Shown here: one piece after another, positions 1-5,449 of the stretch
Position numbering within the stretch: the first letter of the stretch is position 1
How the letters are laid out: every line of letters starts with the position of its first letter
Assembly: GCA_030043505.1 (NCBI GenBank)
Contig: JASHXN010000187.1
Location: forward strand, 1-5,858
Origin: Thermoplasmata archaeon
GTDB lineage: Archaea; Thermoplasmatota; Thermoplasmata; UBA184
DNA: 5,858 nucleotides
Direction: 5' to 3'
The notes under the pieces: generated by a model
The model's database searches: none
Told to the model about the DNA's origin: nothing
Seen by the model: only the letters and a program-made list of their open reading frames with translations
Translations under genes and position numbers: made by a program

Positions 1-770
1 ACCATCCCGTCCAGGTTGCTCTCGCGGCGGTCGTCGACCCCGAGGAGCTCGAGCGCGTCCGCGCGGTCGGCGAGCGGGGAGTAGAAGAAATTGAAGTTGA
101 ACACCGGCCCCAGGACGTACTCCTCGAGGCGGGCGGCGGCCAGGTCCGCCGGCAGGATCGTCCCTTGGGCGAGGAGCTGCGCGCTCTTCGCGCGGTACTC
201 CGCGGGCGACGCGACCGTGAAGAAGCCGCGCTCGAGCCGCCGGGTCGCGTGCGGGAGCTTGACGATCGCCAGGCGGTCGATCTGCTCGGGGGTCGGGATC
301 CGCCGCGGGGTCGGAACGCCGGCGGATTCGAGGAGCGTGTAGTAGTTCTCGCGTTCGCTGCGCTCCTCGATGCGGAGCATCGCGCGGCTGCCGAACACCG
401 GGACCCGGAACCGCTCTTCGATCAGCTCGAGCGGGACGTACGAGCTGAACGCCCGGTTCGGGACGAGGACCGCCGCCCGGCGCCGCAGCTTCTCCTGCTC
501 GGCCGGGGCGGCGAGGTCGGCGAACTTCGGGTACGTCCAGACCTCGTCGACGCACCCGCGGCGTCGGGTCCCGTCCGGCCCGCGGACGGAACGGAAGTAC
601 CGGGCGTACGTCCGCTCCCGCCCGGCCTGGGCGAGCACCAGGGTCGGGAACCCCTCGGTCGCCGCGCCGTCCGCGATGTCGAGCGCCGAGTGCGACCCGA
701 CCGCGGCGACGGTCAGCTCGCGCGGGTAGCCGGCGACGACCGCGTCGATCTCAGCGGCGCCGATCGGCAT
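1..770 (-). CDS. purP: PurP-family ATP-grasp ligase (FAICAR synthetase family), partial, C-terminus beyond window
   Basis: The first 256 codons of a PurP-family protein are visible; the gene runs off the left edge. PurP makes FAICAR from AICAR, formate and ATP in archaeal de novo IMP synthesis, in the cytoplasm. Evidence: the N-terminal motif GSHSALDIADGA (25-36, His27) followed by EGF (39-41); VPVFGSR at 123-129; an ATP-grasp core with AIVKLPHATRRLERGFF (168-184), EEYVLGPVFNFNFFYSPL (216-233) and ELLGVDDRRESNLDG (241-255). The family is about 340-380 residues, so roughly 100 are missing. The ATG at 770 gives the normal PurP N-terminus and lies 20 bases inside the upstream molybdenum hydroxylase gene. 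No strong Shine-Dalgarno is seen. The Gly-rich GARGGRG-type loop of Methanocaldococcus PurP is replaced by HATRRLERG, and its Pro-His-Gly-Ser segment by Pro-Asn-Arg-Ala. From memory this matches a second PurP subgroup in Thermococcales and Sulfolobales. Family sure; exact activity of this subgroup less so. Confidence 0.93.
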   Translation of the reverse strand, partial: MPIGAAEIDAVVAGYPRELTVAAVGSHSALDIADGAATEGFPTLVLAQAGRERTYARYFRSVRGPDGTRRRGCVDEVWTYPKFADLAAPAEQEKLRRRAAVLVPNRAFSSYVPLELIEERFRVPVFGSRAMLRIEERSERENYYTLLESAGVPTPRRIPTPEQIDRLAIVKLPHATRRLERGFFTVASPAEYRAKSAQLLAQGTILPADLAAARLEEYVLGPVFNFNFFYSPLADRADALELLGVDDRRESNLDGM

Positions 771-2991
771 CGTGCGTCCCGGACGGCCCGGCCGCCTTAA
801 CGGCTCGGGCGACCCGCTCGGGCGAGAGCGGCAGTTCCGTGAGGTGCGCCCCGGTCGCGTCCCGCACGGCCGCCGCGACCGTCGCCGGGACCGGGACGAT
901 CGGGGGCTCGCCAATCCCCTTCGCCCCGAACGGTCCGGCGCCCGCGAACCCCTCGACGAACGTCACCTCGATCGACGGGACCTCCGCCGCCGTCGGGATC
1001 CGGTAGTCGAGCAGGCCGGCGTTGGCGAGCCGTCCGTCGTCGGTCCAGACCGCCTCCTCCGTGAGCGCCGTCCCGAGGCCCATCGCGACCCCGCCTTCCA
1101 CCTGCGCCCGCGCCGCCCCTTCGTCGAGCACGACCCCGATGTCGTGGAACGCCGCGTACCGCACGACCCGGACCGCCCCCGTCGCGCGGTCGACGGCGAC
1201 CTCCGCGACGTGCGCCGCCCCGGTGAAATCCTGGTACGGGTAGAAGCTCCCTTCGACGACGCGGCGCTCGTCGATCTGCCGTGCCTCCCCGACATGCCGG
1301 CCCGCCCCGGCGATCCCGCCGGCGGCCCGCTCCTCCGCGGTGAGGAGGTGCTCGACGGGCGCCGCGGCGGCGCCGGCCCGCGCGACGATCGCCGCGCCGT
1401 CGACCTCCAGGCGGACCGGCTCGGACGACCGCAGCCGTCCTCCCAGCTCGGTCAGGACCGCACCGAGCGCTTCGTCGACCGCCCGGCCGAGCGCCCCGAC
1501 CGTTCGGCTGCCGTAGACGCCGGAGTCGAACGGGGCGCTCGACGTTCCGGCGTACGTGACCCGGATGCGGTCCGCCGGGAGCCCGCTGCGCCGCGCCGCG
1601 ACCGCAGCGAGGCCGACCAGGACGCTGCCGCTGCCGATCTCGCGTTCGCCCTGCTCGATGACCAGCTCCTGGCCGGAGAGGCGCACGCGGGCCTCCCCGC
1701 CCGCGCCGGTGTTCGTCGACCAGAAGCCGAGCCCGATGCCGACGCCGTGTCCCGCCGGAAGGCCGGCCCGCCACGTCGCCGCTTTCGCCCGCGCCCCGGC
1801 GAGGGCGGCGGCGAGGCCGAACGGACCGACGCGCTGCCCGAGGGCGGTCGTCGCCCCTTCCGTCCAGAGATGGGCCGCCCGGAACTCGTCGGGGTCGGCG
1901 CCGACGGCCCGGGCGACGTGCGCGAGGTGCGACTCCGCGACGAACGCGGCCTGCGGGGCCATCGGGGCCCGGTGCGGTCCGAACGGCGGCTTGTTCGTCC
2001 GCACGGCGTACCCCTCCACCTCGAACGAATCGGTCCGGTACGGCCCGAGGAGGAAGCCGATCGAGTAGCCGGTCGCGAAGTCCCGACCGGGGAGCGACGT
2101 GCCGACGTCGAGCAGGATCCGGACGCGCCGGGCGACGATCCGGCCGCCGCGGACCCCGGTCTCGAGCCGGGCGATGAGCGGGAGCGTCGAACGACCGAGG
2201 AGGAACTCCTCCCGGTACGTCAACGCCAGCCGGACCGGGACCCCGGCCGCGCGGGCGAGGAGCAGGGCGTACGTCTCCAGGAGCGCCGCCCCCTTCCCCC
2301 CGAAGCCGCCGCCGACCCACGTCCCTTCGACGTCGACCGAGCTCTCCGGGACCCCCAGGATGGAGGCGACGTCCTCGCGGGTCCCGAACGGCGACTGCGT
2401 GGAGGTGCGGACCCGCCAGCCGCTGCCGCCGGGCGTCGCGAGGCAGGCGTGCGGCTCGAGCGGGACCTGGTGGATCCCGGCGGTCCGGTACGTCTCCGCG
2501 ACGACGGTCTCCGCCTCCGCGAGCTGGCGCTCGACCTCGCCGTGGCGCGCGCGCACGTGCGCGGCGATGTGCGGCGAAGCCCCGAGCTCCTCGGTCGGCC
2601 ACTCCGGGAACAGCTGCTCGACCTCGGTGACCGCCGGTGCGGGGGCGAGGTCCAGCCGGACCGCGCGAGCGGCCGCACGGGCCGCCGCCAGCGTCGGCGC
2701 CGCCACGGCCGCGACCGGTTGCGCGGCGTAGACGACCTCCTTCGGCGGGAACGGCGGACGGTCCGCGTCCCCCGCGACCGAGCCGACGAGCCGGGCGACG
2801 TCCTCTGCGCCGATGGCGACGACCGAGGGGAGGGCACGCGCGGCGGAGAGGTCGATCGACCGGATCGCGGCGTGCGGGACGCGGGCGAGGACGAGGGCCC
2901 CCCACCACATCCCTTCCGTGGCGAGGTCCGTGCCGAACTCGACGCCCCCGCGGCTCTTCGCGTCCGCGTCCGGCCGGGGCACGGCGATCAC
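751..2991 (-). CDS. Molybdopterin-binding large subunit of a xanthine/aldehyde/CO dehydrogenase-type hydroxylase (CoxL-like)
   Basis: 746 residues, the catalytic subunit that hydroxylates a substrate carbon using water at a molybdenum-molybdopterin centre. The smaller domain is at about 15-125. The Mo-binding domains follow, with HQVPLEPHACLA (174-185), the cofactor-contact motif GGGFGGK (227-233), an active-site loop TNKPPFGPHRAPMAPQ (332-347), and the near-C-terminal GAKGIGE, whose last Glu (about 695) is the expected catalytic base. The loop is not AYxCSFR, so this is not a form I CO dehydrogenase; the RAPxxPQ type occurs in many uncharacterised relatives. Start: GTG at 2991, overlapping the TGA of the 2Fe-2S subunit gene (GTGA), with GAGGGG seven bases upstream on the coding strand. 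This start gives the usual short lead into the first domain. The length is near the family norm of about 750-800. The 3' end overlaps purP by 20 bases. Electrons should pass to the 2Fe-2S and FAD subunits encoded upstream. Substrate unknown; a purine is possible given purP, but an aldehyde or N-heterocycle is equally open. Confidence 0.95.
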   Translation of the reverse strand: MIAVPRPDADAKSRGGVEFGTDLATEGMWWGALVLARVPHAAIRSIDLSAARALPSVVAIGAEDVARLVGSVAGDADRPPFPPKEVVYAAQPVAAVAAPTLAAARAAARAVRLDLAPAPAVTEVEQLFPEWPTEELGASPHIAAHVRARHGEVERQLAEAETVVAETYRTAGIHQVPLEPHACLATPGGSGWRVRTSTQSPFGTREDVASILGVPESSVDVEGTWVGGGFGGKGAALLETYALLLARAAGVPVRLALTYREEFLLGRSTLPLIARLETGVRGGRIVARRVRILLDVGTSLPGRDFATGYSIGFLLGPYRTDSFEVEGYAVRTNKPPFGPHRAPMAPQAAFVAESHLAHVARAVGADPDEFRAAHLWTEGATTALGQRVGPFGLAAALAGARAKAATWRAGLPAGHGVGIGLGFWSTNTGAGGEARVRLSGQELVIEQGEREIGSGSVLVGLAAVAARRSGLPADRIRVTYAGTSSAPFDSGVYGSRTVGALGRAVDEALGAVLTELGGRLRSSEPVRLEVDGAAIVARAGAAAAPVEHLLTAEERAAGGIAGAGRHVGEARQIDERRVVEGSFYPYQDFTGAAHVAEVAVDRATGAVRVVRYAAFHDIGVVLDEGAARAQVEGGVAMGLGTALTEEAVWTDDGRLANAGLLDYRIPTAAEVPSIEVTFVEGFAGAGPFGAKGIGEPPIVPVPATVAAAVRDATGAHLTELPLSPERVARAVKAAGPSGTHDADRRR

Positions 2992-3464
2992 GGGAGGTCC
3001 CCTCGGGCCCGGGCGACCGCGCGGACGATGGCGCCGTAGCCGGTGCACCGGCAGAGATTGCCGTTCAGCTCCGCGACCAGCTCGTCGGTGCTCGCGGAGG
3101 GTCCGCGCTCCCGCAACAGACCGGTGACCGCCATGACGAACCCGGAGGTGCAGTAGCCGCACTGCGCGGCGTTCTCCCGAACGAACGCCCGGCGCACGGT
3201 GCGGCCGACCGGGTCGCCGTCGACCGCCTCCACCGTCGTCACCTCCGCCCCGGCGAGCTCGCGGGTCAGCGACAGGCAACTGAGGCGGGAGGCGCCGTCG
3301 ACCAGGACGGTGCACGCGCCGCACTCGCCGGAGCGGCACCCCTCCTTCGTTCCGCGCAGGCCGAGGCGCCAGCGCAGCGTATCGAGCAGGCGCTCGTCGC
3401 CGGGGACGTCGTCCAACGGGAGGGGTCGCCCATTCACCCGGACGGAGTCGGCGGCGCCGTTCAC
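2988..3464 (-). CDS. 2Fe-2S small subunit of molybdenum hydroxylase (CoxS/XdhC-type iron-sulfur subunit)
   Basis: 158 residues carrying both 2Fe-2S clusters typical of this subunit, which relays electrons from the Mo centre to FAD. The plant-ferredoxin-like N-terminal domain has Cys43, Cys48, Cys51 and Cys63 (GCRSGECGACTVLVDG... SC). The C-terminal helical domain has Cys102 and Cys105 (QCGYCTSGF) and Cys138 and Cys140 (NLCRCTGY). All eight ligands are present and the length is normal for the family (about 150-170). Start: GTG at 3464, overlapping the TGA stop of the FAD subunit (GTGA), with GGAGG at 3471-3475 six bases upstream on the coding strand, a strong Shine-Dalgarno. The stop overlaps the large-subunit GTG start in the same way. 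These overlaps suggest coupled translation and fixed subunit ratios. No twin-arginine signal is seen, so the enzyme should be cytoplasmic. Confidence 0.97.
   Translation of the reverse strand: MNGAADSVRVNGRPLPLDDVPGDERLLDTLRWRLGLRGTKEGCRSGECGACTVLVDGASRLSCLSLTRELAGAEVTTVEAVDGDPVGRTVRRAFVRENAAQCGYCTSGFVMAVTGLLRERGPSASTDELVAELNGNLCRCTGYGAIVRAVARARGDLP
2999..3004 (-). promoter_or_regulatory. Shine-Dalgarno of the molybdopterin subunit gene
   Basis: The coding strand reads GAGGGG seven bases before the GTG at 2991, within the last codons of the 2Fe-2S subunit gene. It decides for the GTG overlapping the stop rather than the in-frame GTG four codons later. Confidence 0.65.
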
Positions 3465-4315
3465 GGCGCGCCTCCGGCGGATCGCGTCGCGGCCGCCACG
3501 GCCCGGGCGAGGAGCACGGCAGCGAGACGACGCCGGTGCTCCTCGGTCGCCCGCCGGTCAGAGACGAGGGCCGGGGACGCCGCCAGGAGTTCCGCCGCCG
3601 CCTCGACCGCGGCCCCGGCCGGCGCGGGCCCGGGGAGCGCCGCGGCGGCGGGGTCGACCAGCACCGGACGGGGCGGGACGCCCCCGAGGGCGACCCGCCA
3701 GCGCACGGCCGACGGGCTCCACGCCACCGCGACGCCGATCTGCGAGATGTCGTTCGCCGGCCGCACCCGCTGCCAGAGGTAGGCGGAGACCGGGCGCGGT
3801 TCGGCGATCCGGACGGACCGGACCAGCTCCCCCGACGCGAGCGCGGTGGACCGGGAGCCGAGCAGGAAGCGGTCGACGGGAACGCTCCGGACGCCCCCCG
3901 CGCCGACGATCTCCACCTCCGCCTCCAGCGCCAGAAGGACCGGCGCGAGGTCGGAGGACGGTGCCGACCGGCCGAGGTTTCCGCCGACGGTCGCCTGCCG
4001 ACGGAGCGGCGGCGAGCCGACGGCGGCGATCGCCTGGGCGAGCGCGGGCAACCTTCGGCGCACCTCGGGGTCCGACTCCAGGGCACGGAGCGGCTCCGTC
4101 GCCCCGATACGGAGCGCCCCTCCGTGCCACGCGTGGCTCCGCCACGGCAAGCGGTGGAGCGAGAGCAGCCGTCGGGGGCGAATCCGCCCCTCGTCCAGGT
4201 CCAGGAGGAGGTCGGTCCCGCCGGCGACGATCGCGAGCTCGCCCTCGGAGGCGGCGGCGAGAAGCCGCAGCGCTTCCGCCTCGGAGCTCGGGGCGAAGTA
4301 GTCGACGGCGGCCAT
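3461..4315 (-). CDS. FAD-binding medium subunit of molybdenum hydroxylase (CoxM-like)
   Basis: 284 residues, the flavoprotein subunit that takes electrons from the 2Fe-2S clusters and gives them to an external acceptor. FAD contacts of the PCMH-type fold are visible: AGGTDLLLD at 31-39 and TVGGNLGRSAPSSDLAP at 109-125. The CO-dehydrogenase flavoprotein C-terminal domain covers about 175-280 (RVRPANDISQIGVAV is recognisable). Length is typical (about 280-290). The AGGTDLL form of the first motif resembles xanthine dehydrogenase-like and hydroxybenzoyl-CoA reductase-like members more than the AGGxSLxP form of CO dehydrogenase. No extra 4Fe-4S insertion is apparent. The ATG at 4315 gives the expected start (MAAVDYFAPSS). 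It is the first gene of the minus-strand train, and its stop overlaps the 2Fe-2S subunit start. The in-situ acceptor (NAD, quinone or ferredoxin) cannot be read from sequence. Confidence 0.94.
   Translation of the reverse strand: MAAVDYFAPSSEAEALRLLAAASEGELAIVAGGTDLLLDLDEGRIRPRRLLSLHRLPWRSHAWHGGALRIGATEPLRALESDPEVRRRLPALAQAIAAVGSPPLRRQATVGGNLGRSAPSSDLAPVLLALEAEVEIVGAGGVRSVPVDRFLLGSRSTALASGELVRSVRIAEPRPVSAYLWQRVRPANDISQIGVAVAWSPSAVRWRVALGGVPPRPVLVDPAAAALPGPAPAGAAVEAAAELLAASPALVSDRRATEEHRRRLAAVLLARAVAAATRSAGGAP
3471..3475 (-). promoter_or_regulatory. Shine-Dalgarno of the 2Fe-2S subunit gene
   Basis: The coding strand reads GGAGG six bases before the GTG at 3464. It lies inside the 3' end of the FAD subunit gene and supports the overlapping GTG as the real start. 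Confidence 0.75.
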
Positions 4316-4426
4316 CGCCCCCGGCCCACCGCGACGGGAGCCTTAGCGGTTGACCGTCGGCCCGGTCGGACGGTTCCGTTTCCCTCCCCTTTTTAGTTCG
4401 GACCGCGTTCGTGACAGCCGGTGGGC
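4316..4426. promoter_or_regulatory. Divergent promoter region between the hydroxylase genes and the winged-helix regulator
   Basis: This is the only intergenic space between the two divergent gene sets. It is less GC-rich than the surrounding genes around 4376-4400. CTTTTTAG on the plus strand (CTAAAAAG on the minus) at 4389-4396 is a TATA-like element usable in either direction. For the regulator, transcription would start near 4418, leaving a leader of a few bases. For the hydroxylase genes it would start near 4366, leaving a leader of about 50 bases. The minus-strand reading has the more plausible BRE-like flank (CCGAA). Promoter assignment is inference from spacing; no transcript data. 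Confidence 0.5.
4353..4374. repeat. Inverted repeat, candidate operator
   Basis: ACCGTC at 4353-4358 and GACGGT at 4369-4374 are perfect 6-base inverted arms separated by 10 bases. A second, nested pair, GACCG at 4352-4356 and CGGTC at 4363-4367, shares the left arm. The repeat would fall at or just after the predicted minus-strand transcription start, where a bound dimer could block the hydroxylase genes. The adjacent winged-helix protein is the obvious candidate binder. In DNA this GC-rich, short repeats also arise by chance. Confidence 0.35.
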
Positions 4427-4945
4427 ATGCCGTTCGAGCTGTCGTTGCGTTACAGCACGCCGCTCACTCCGATCGCGGACGTCGACGAGGTGCTCCGGGA
4501 GTTCCTCCGGATGGTCGGCTACCTCCCCGACGGCGAGGACGGCCGGGGGTCGGAGGGTCCGATCGCGCAGAGCCTCGCGCTCCGCCTGGTCCGGGAGTGT
4601 CTCCTGCGCGACCTCGCCCGCCCGTGGTACGCGGAGGAGCTCGCCGCGGTGCTGCGGACGAGCAAGCCGACCGTCTACCGGCACATCAACAAGCTCAAGG
4701 CGCTCGACCTCCTCGAGGAGGTCGGGGGCACCGCGGACGGCAAGGGGAGGAAAGGCTATCGCCTTCGGTACGGCAACCTCGCGCGAGCATGGGACTTCAC
4801 CGAGGCGAACGCCCAGAACGCGCTCAAGCGGTACCGGGAGACGGTGAACCATCTGCAGGAGCTGATCGAACGGCGGCCGCCCGACGCGCCGGCGAAGAGC
4901 GCCCCGACCGCCCGACCGGCGGCGCGCGCGCGAGGGGGCAAGTGA
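4427..4945 (+). CDS. Winged helix-turn-helix transcriptional regulator (ArsR/TrmB-like)
   Basis: 172 residues. A winged helix-turn-helix lies at about 54-115: a helix at 50-63, then YAEELAAVLRTSKPTVYRHINKLKALDLLEEV (68-99) forming the turn and recognition helix (SKPTVYRHINKLK), then a charged wing GKGRKGYRLRY (105-115). A long amphipathic helix at about 122-149 looks like a dimerisation helix. The last 20 or so residues are Pro/Ala/Arg/Lys-rich and probably disordered, possibly adding DNA contacts. The N-terminal 45 residues (LRYSTPL... DVDEVLREFLRMVGYLP) are not assigned. Likely a cytoplasmic DNA-binding dimer. The ATG at 4427 is chosen; a GTG at 4421 would add two residues and cannot be excluded. 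The gene is divergent from the hydroxylase genes, which it may regulate, and overlaps the next gene by GTGA. No sensor domain or metal-binding Cys pair is seen, so the signal is unknown. Specific family not recognised. Confidence 0.85.
   Translation: MPFELSLRYSTPLTPIADVDEVLREFLRMVGYLPDGEDGRGSEGPIAQSLALRLVRECLLRDLARPWYAEELAAVLRTSKPTVYRHINKLKALDLLEEVGGTADGKGRKGYRLRYGNLARAWDFTEANAQNALKRYRETVNHLQELIERRPPDAPAKSAPTARPAARARGGK
4932..4938 (+). promoter_or_regulatory. Shine-Dalgarno for the 101-residue gene
   Basis: GAGGGGG lies three to six bases before the GTG at 4942, depending on which part pairs with 16S rRNA. It falls in the last codons of the regulator gene and supports initiation at the overlapping GTG. 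Confidence 0.55.
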
Positions 4946-5247
4946 CCGCGCCCCCGTCCGCGGGCAAGCGTCCGGCGATCGCGCTCGTCCCGGCGTCACG
5001 CGTCCGCGTCCGTTCGGCGGGCCCCGACGAACAGGCGATCGTCTCGCAGGGGGTCTTCCGCGGCCTCGTCTCGATCGGGGGCGACAACGCGCTCGCCATC
5101 GAGCTGGAGAGCTCCGAGAAGGAGGAGAACGGCCGGGTGCGGCTCGTCCCGATCTCCGCGCTCCTCGCGGTCGATATCCTGGAAGCGGCGAAGCCCGAAG
5201 AGGAGAAGCGGAGCGAGCCGAACCAGGCTCCCGGCTACTTCCGCTGA
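4942..5247 (+). CDS. Small hypothetical protein with beta-rich core (possibly Sm/SH3-like barrel)
   Basis: 101 residues, not recognised. Start: GTG at 4942, overlapping the regulator's TGA (GTGA) and preceded by GAGGGGG; the reading frame is open further upstream, but that stretch is out-of-frame regulator sequence. Residues 12-80 alternate in a beta-like pattern: RPAIALVPASRVRVRS, then GVFRGLVSIGGDNALAIEL (37-55), a charged turn SSEKEENGR (57-65), then VRLVPISALLAVDILE (66-81). The layout of a Gly-centred strand, a strand, a charged turn and a strand ending in a hydrophobic helix-like segment is reminiscent of small Sm-like or SH3-like barrels, but that is pattern inference only. The tail (84-101) is charged and looks disordered, ending PGYFR. 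No signal peptide, membrane segment or Cys. The tight coupling to the regulator suggests a shared function, perhaps a partner or modulator. Confidence 0.8.
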   Translation: MTAPPSAGKRPAIALVPASRVRVRSAGPDEQAIVSQGVFRGLVSIGGDNALAIELESSEKEENGRVRLVPISALLAVDILEAAKPEEEKRSEPNQAPGYFR

Positions 5248-5282
5248 CGGCGCCGCGCGACGGCCGGGCCGCCCGCACCGGA

Positions 5283-5383
5283 CGGGCTTGCTGGGAGTTC
5301 CGCCGCGACGCGGGGTCGCGATTTCGAACCCAGGTCGTTGGCTTCGAAGGCCAACAGGATAGTCCAGACTACCCCACAAGCCC
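5283..5383 (-). tRNA. tRNA-Arg (anticodon UCG), intron-containing
   Basis: A full cloverleaf can be drawn on the minus strand. Acceptor GGGCTTG (5383-5377) pairs with CAAGCCC (5290-5284), seven pairs, with discriminator G at 5283. The D arm holds A14, G18G19, A20 and A21. The anticodon stem TTGGC/GCCAA encloses the loop CTTCGAA, placing UCG at 34-36, which reads CGA (and possibly other CGN) codons. A20 and C35 agree with known arginine identity elements. The variable loop is four bases. T-stem CTGGG/CCCAG encloses TTCGAA plus T once a 26-base insert is removed, leaving a 75-base mature tRNA. CCA is not encoded (TCC follows), so it must be added enzymatically. The gene stands alone, 3' to 3' with the 101-residue gene (35-base gap) and in line after the DP2 gene, with its own TATA-like element. 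Confidence 0.93.
5297..5322 (-). other. tRNA-Arg intron in the T-loop (between positions 59 and 60)
   Basis: 26 bases interrupt the T-loop after TTCGAA. Deleting them restores a normal seven-base T-loop and five-pair T-stem. The insert holds a perfect six-pair hairpin (CGCGAC/GTCGCG with loop CCCGC). The T-loop edge GTTC can pair with GAAC at the insert's 3' end, giving a four-pair central helix as in a bulge-helix-bulge splicing motif. The flanking bulges are not the canonical three plus three, so the motif is relaxed. The exact boundaries can slide by one or two bases and still leave a seven-base loop. Confidence 0.8.
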
Positions 5384-5407
5384 GACGGCGTGCCATGGGG
5401 AGGGAGC

Positions 5408-5415
5408 GTATTTGG
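5408..5415 (-). promoter_or_regulatory. TATA-like box of the tRNA-Arg gene
   Basis: The coding strand reads CCAAATAC, centred about 28 bases upstream of the tRNA 5' end, the usual archaeal TATA spacing. It is the only AT-rich patch between the tRNA and the DP2 stop, with an A-rich BRE-like flank (GAAATT) just upstream. Confidence 0.6.
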
Positions 5416-5429
5416 AATTTCCCTCGGGC

Positions 5430-5449
5430 GGCCGGGCCCGGAGCCGGCC
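5430..5449. repeat. Inverted repeat just after the DP2 stop codon
   Basis: GGCCGG (5430-5435) and CCGGCC (5444-5449) are perfect arms around eight bases, directly after the TAA of the DP2 gene. It could form a 3' RNA hairpin for transcript end protection. No T-run follows on the minus strand, so a classical terminator is not supported. Confidence 0.35.

Noticed and set aside
165..800. Plus-strand open frames across the left edge.
   Set aside because: They are antisense to purP, whose minus-strand translation matches a known family over its whole visible length.
772..3039. A 755-codon plus-strand open frame antisense to the large subunit.
   Set aside because: Arg/Asp/Pro-rich low-complexity translation with no domain; it exists because stop codons are rare in antisense frames of GC-rich genes.
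751..4315. Aerobic CO dehydrogenase (coxMSL) as the specific function.
   Set aside because: Gene order fits, but the large subunit lacks the AYxCSFR active-site signature, and the FAD subunit motif is of the AGGTDLL type.
751..4329. A single 1,192-codon minus-strand open frame that looks like a giant fusion protein.
   Set aside because: Only its last 746 codons encode the CoxL-like protein. The part before 2991 is an out-of-frame reading of the FAD and 2Fe-2S subunit genes, rich in Arg/Pro/Ser as expected of shadow frames in GC-rich DNA.
4411..5247. A 278-codon version of the small hypothetical protein.
   Set aside because: Its first 177 codons are the regulator gene read out of frame; a GTG with a Shine-Dalgarno at 4942 explains the real gene.
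5339..5355. Reading the tRNA anticodon as UUC (Glu).
   Set aside because: The five-pair anticodon stem TTGGC/GCCAA fixes a seven-base loop CTTCGAA, which puts UCG at 34-36; A20 and the acceptor also suit arginine.
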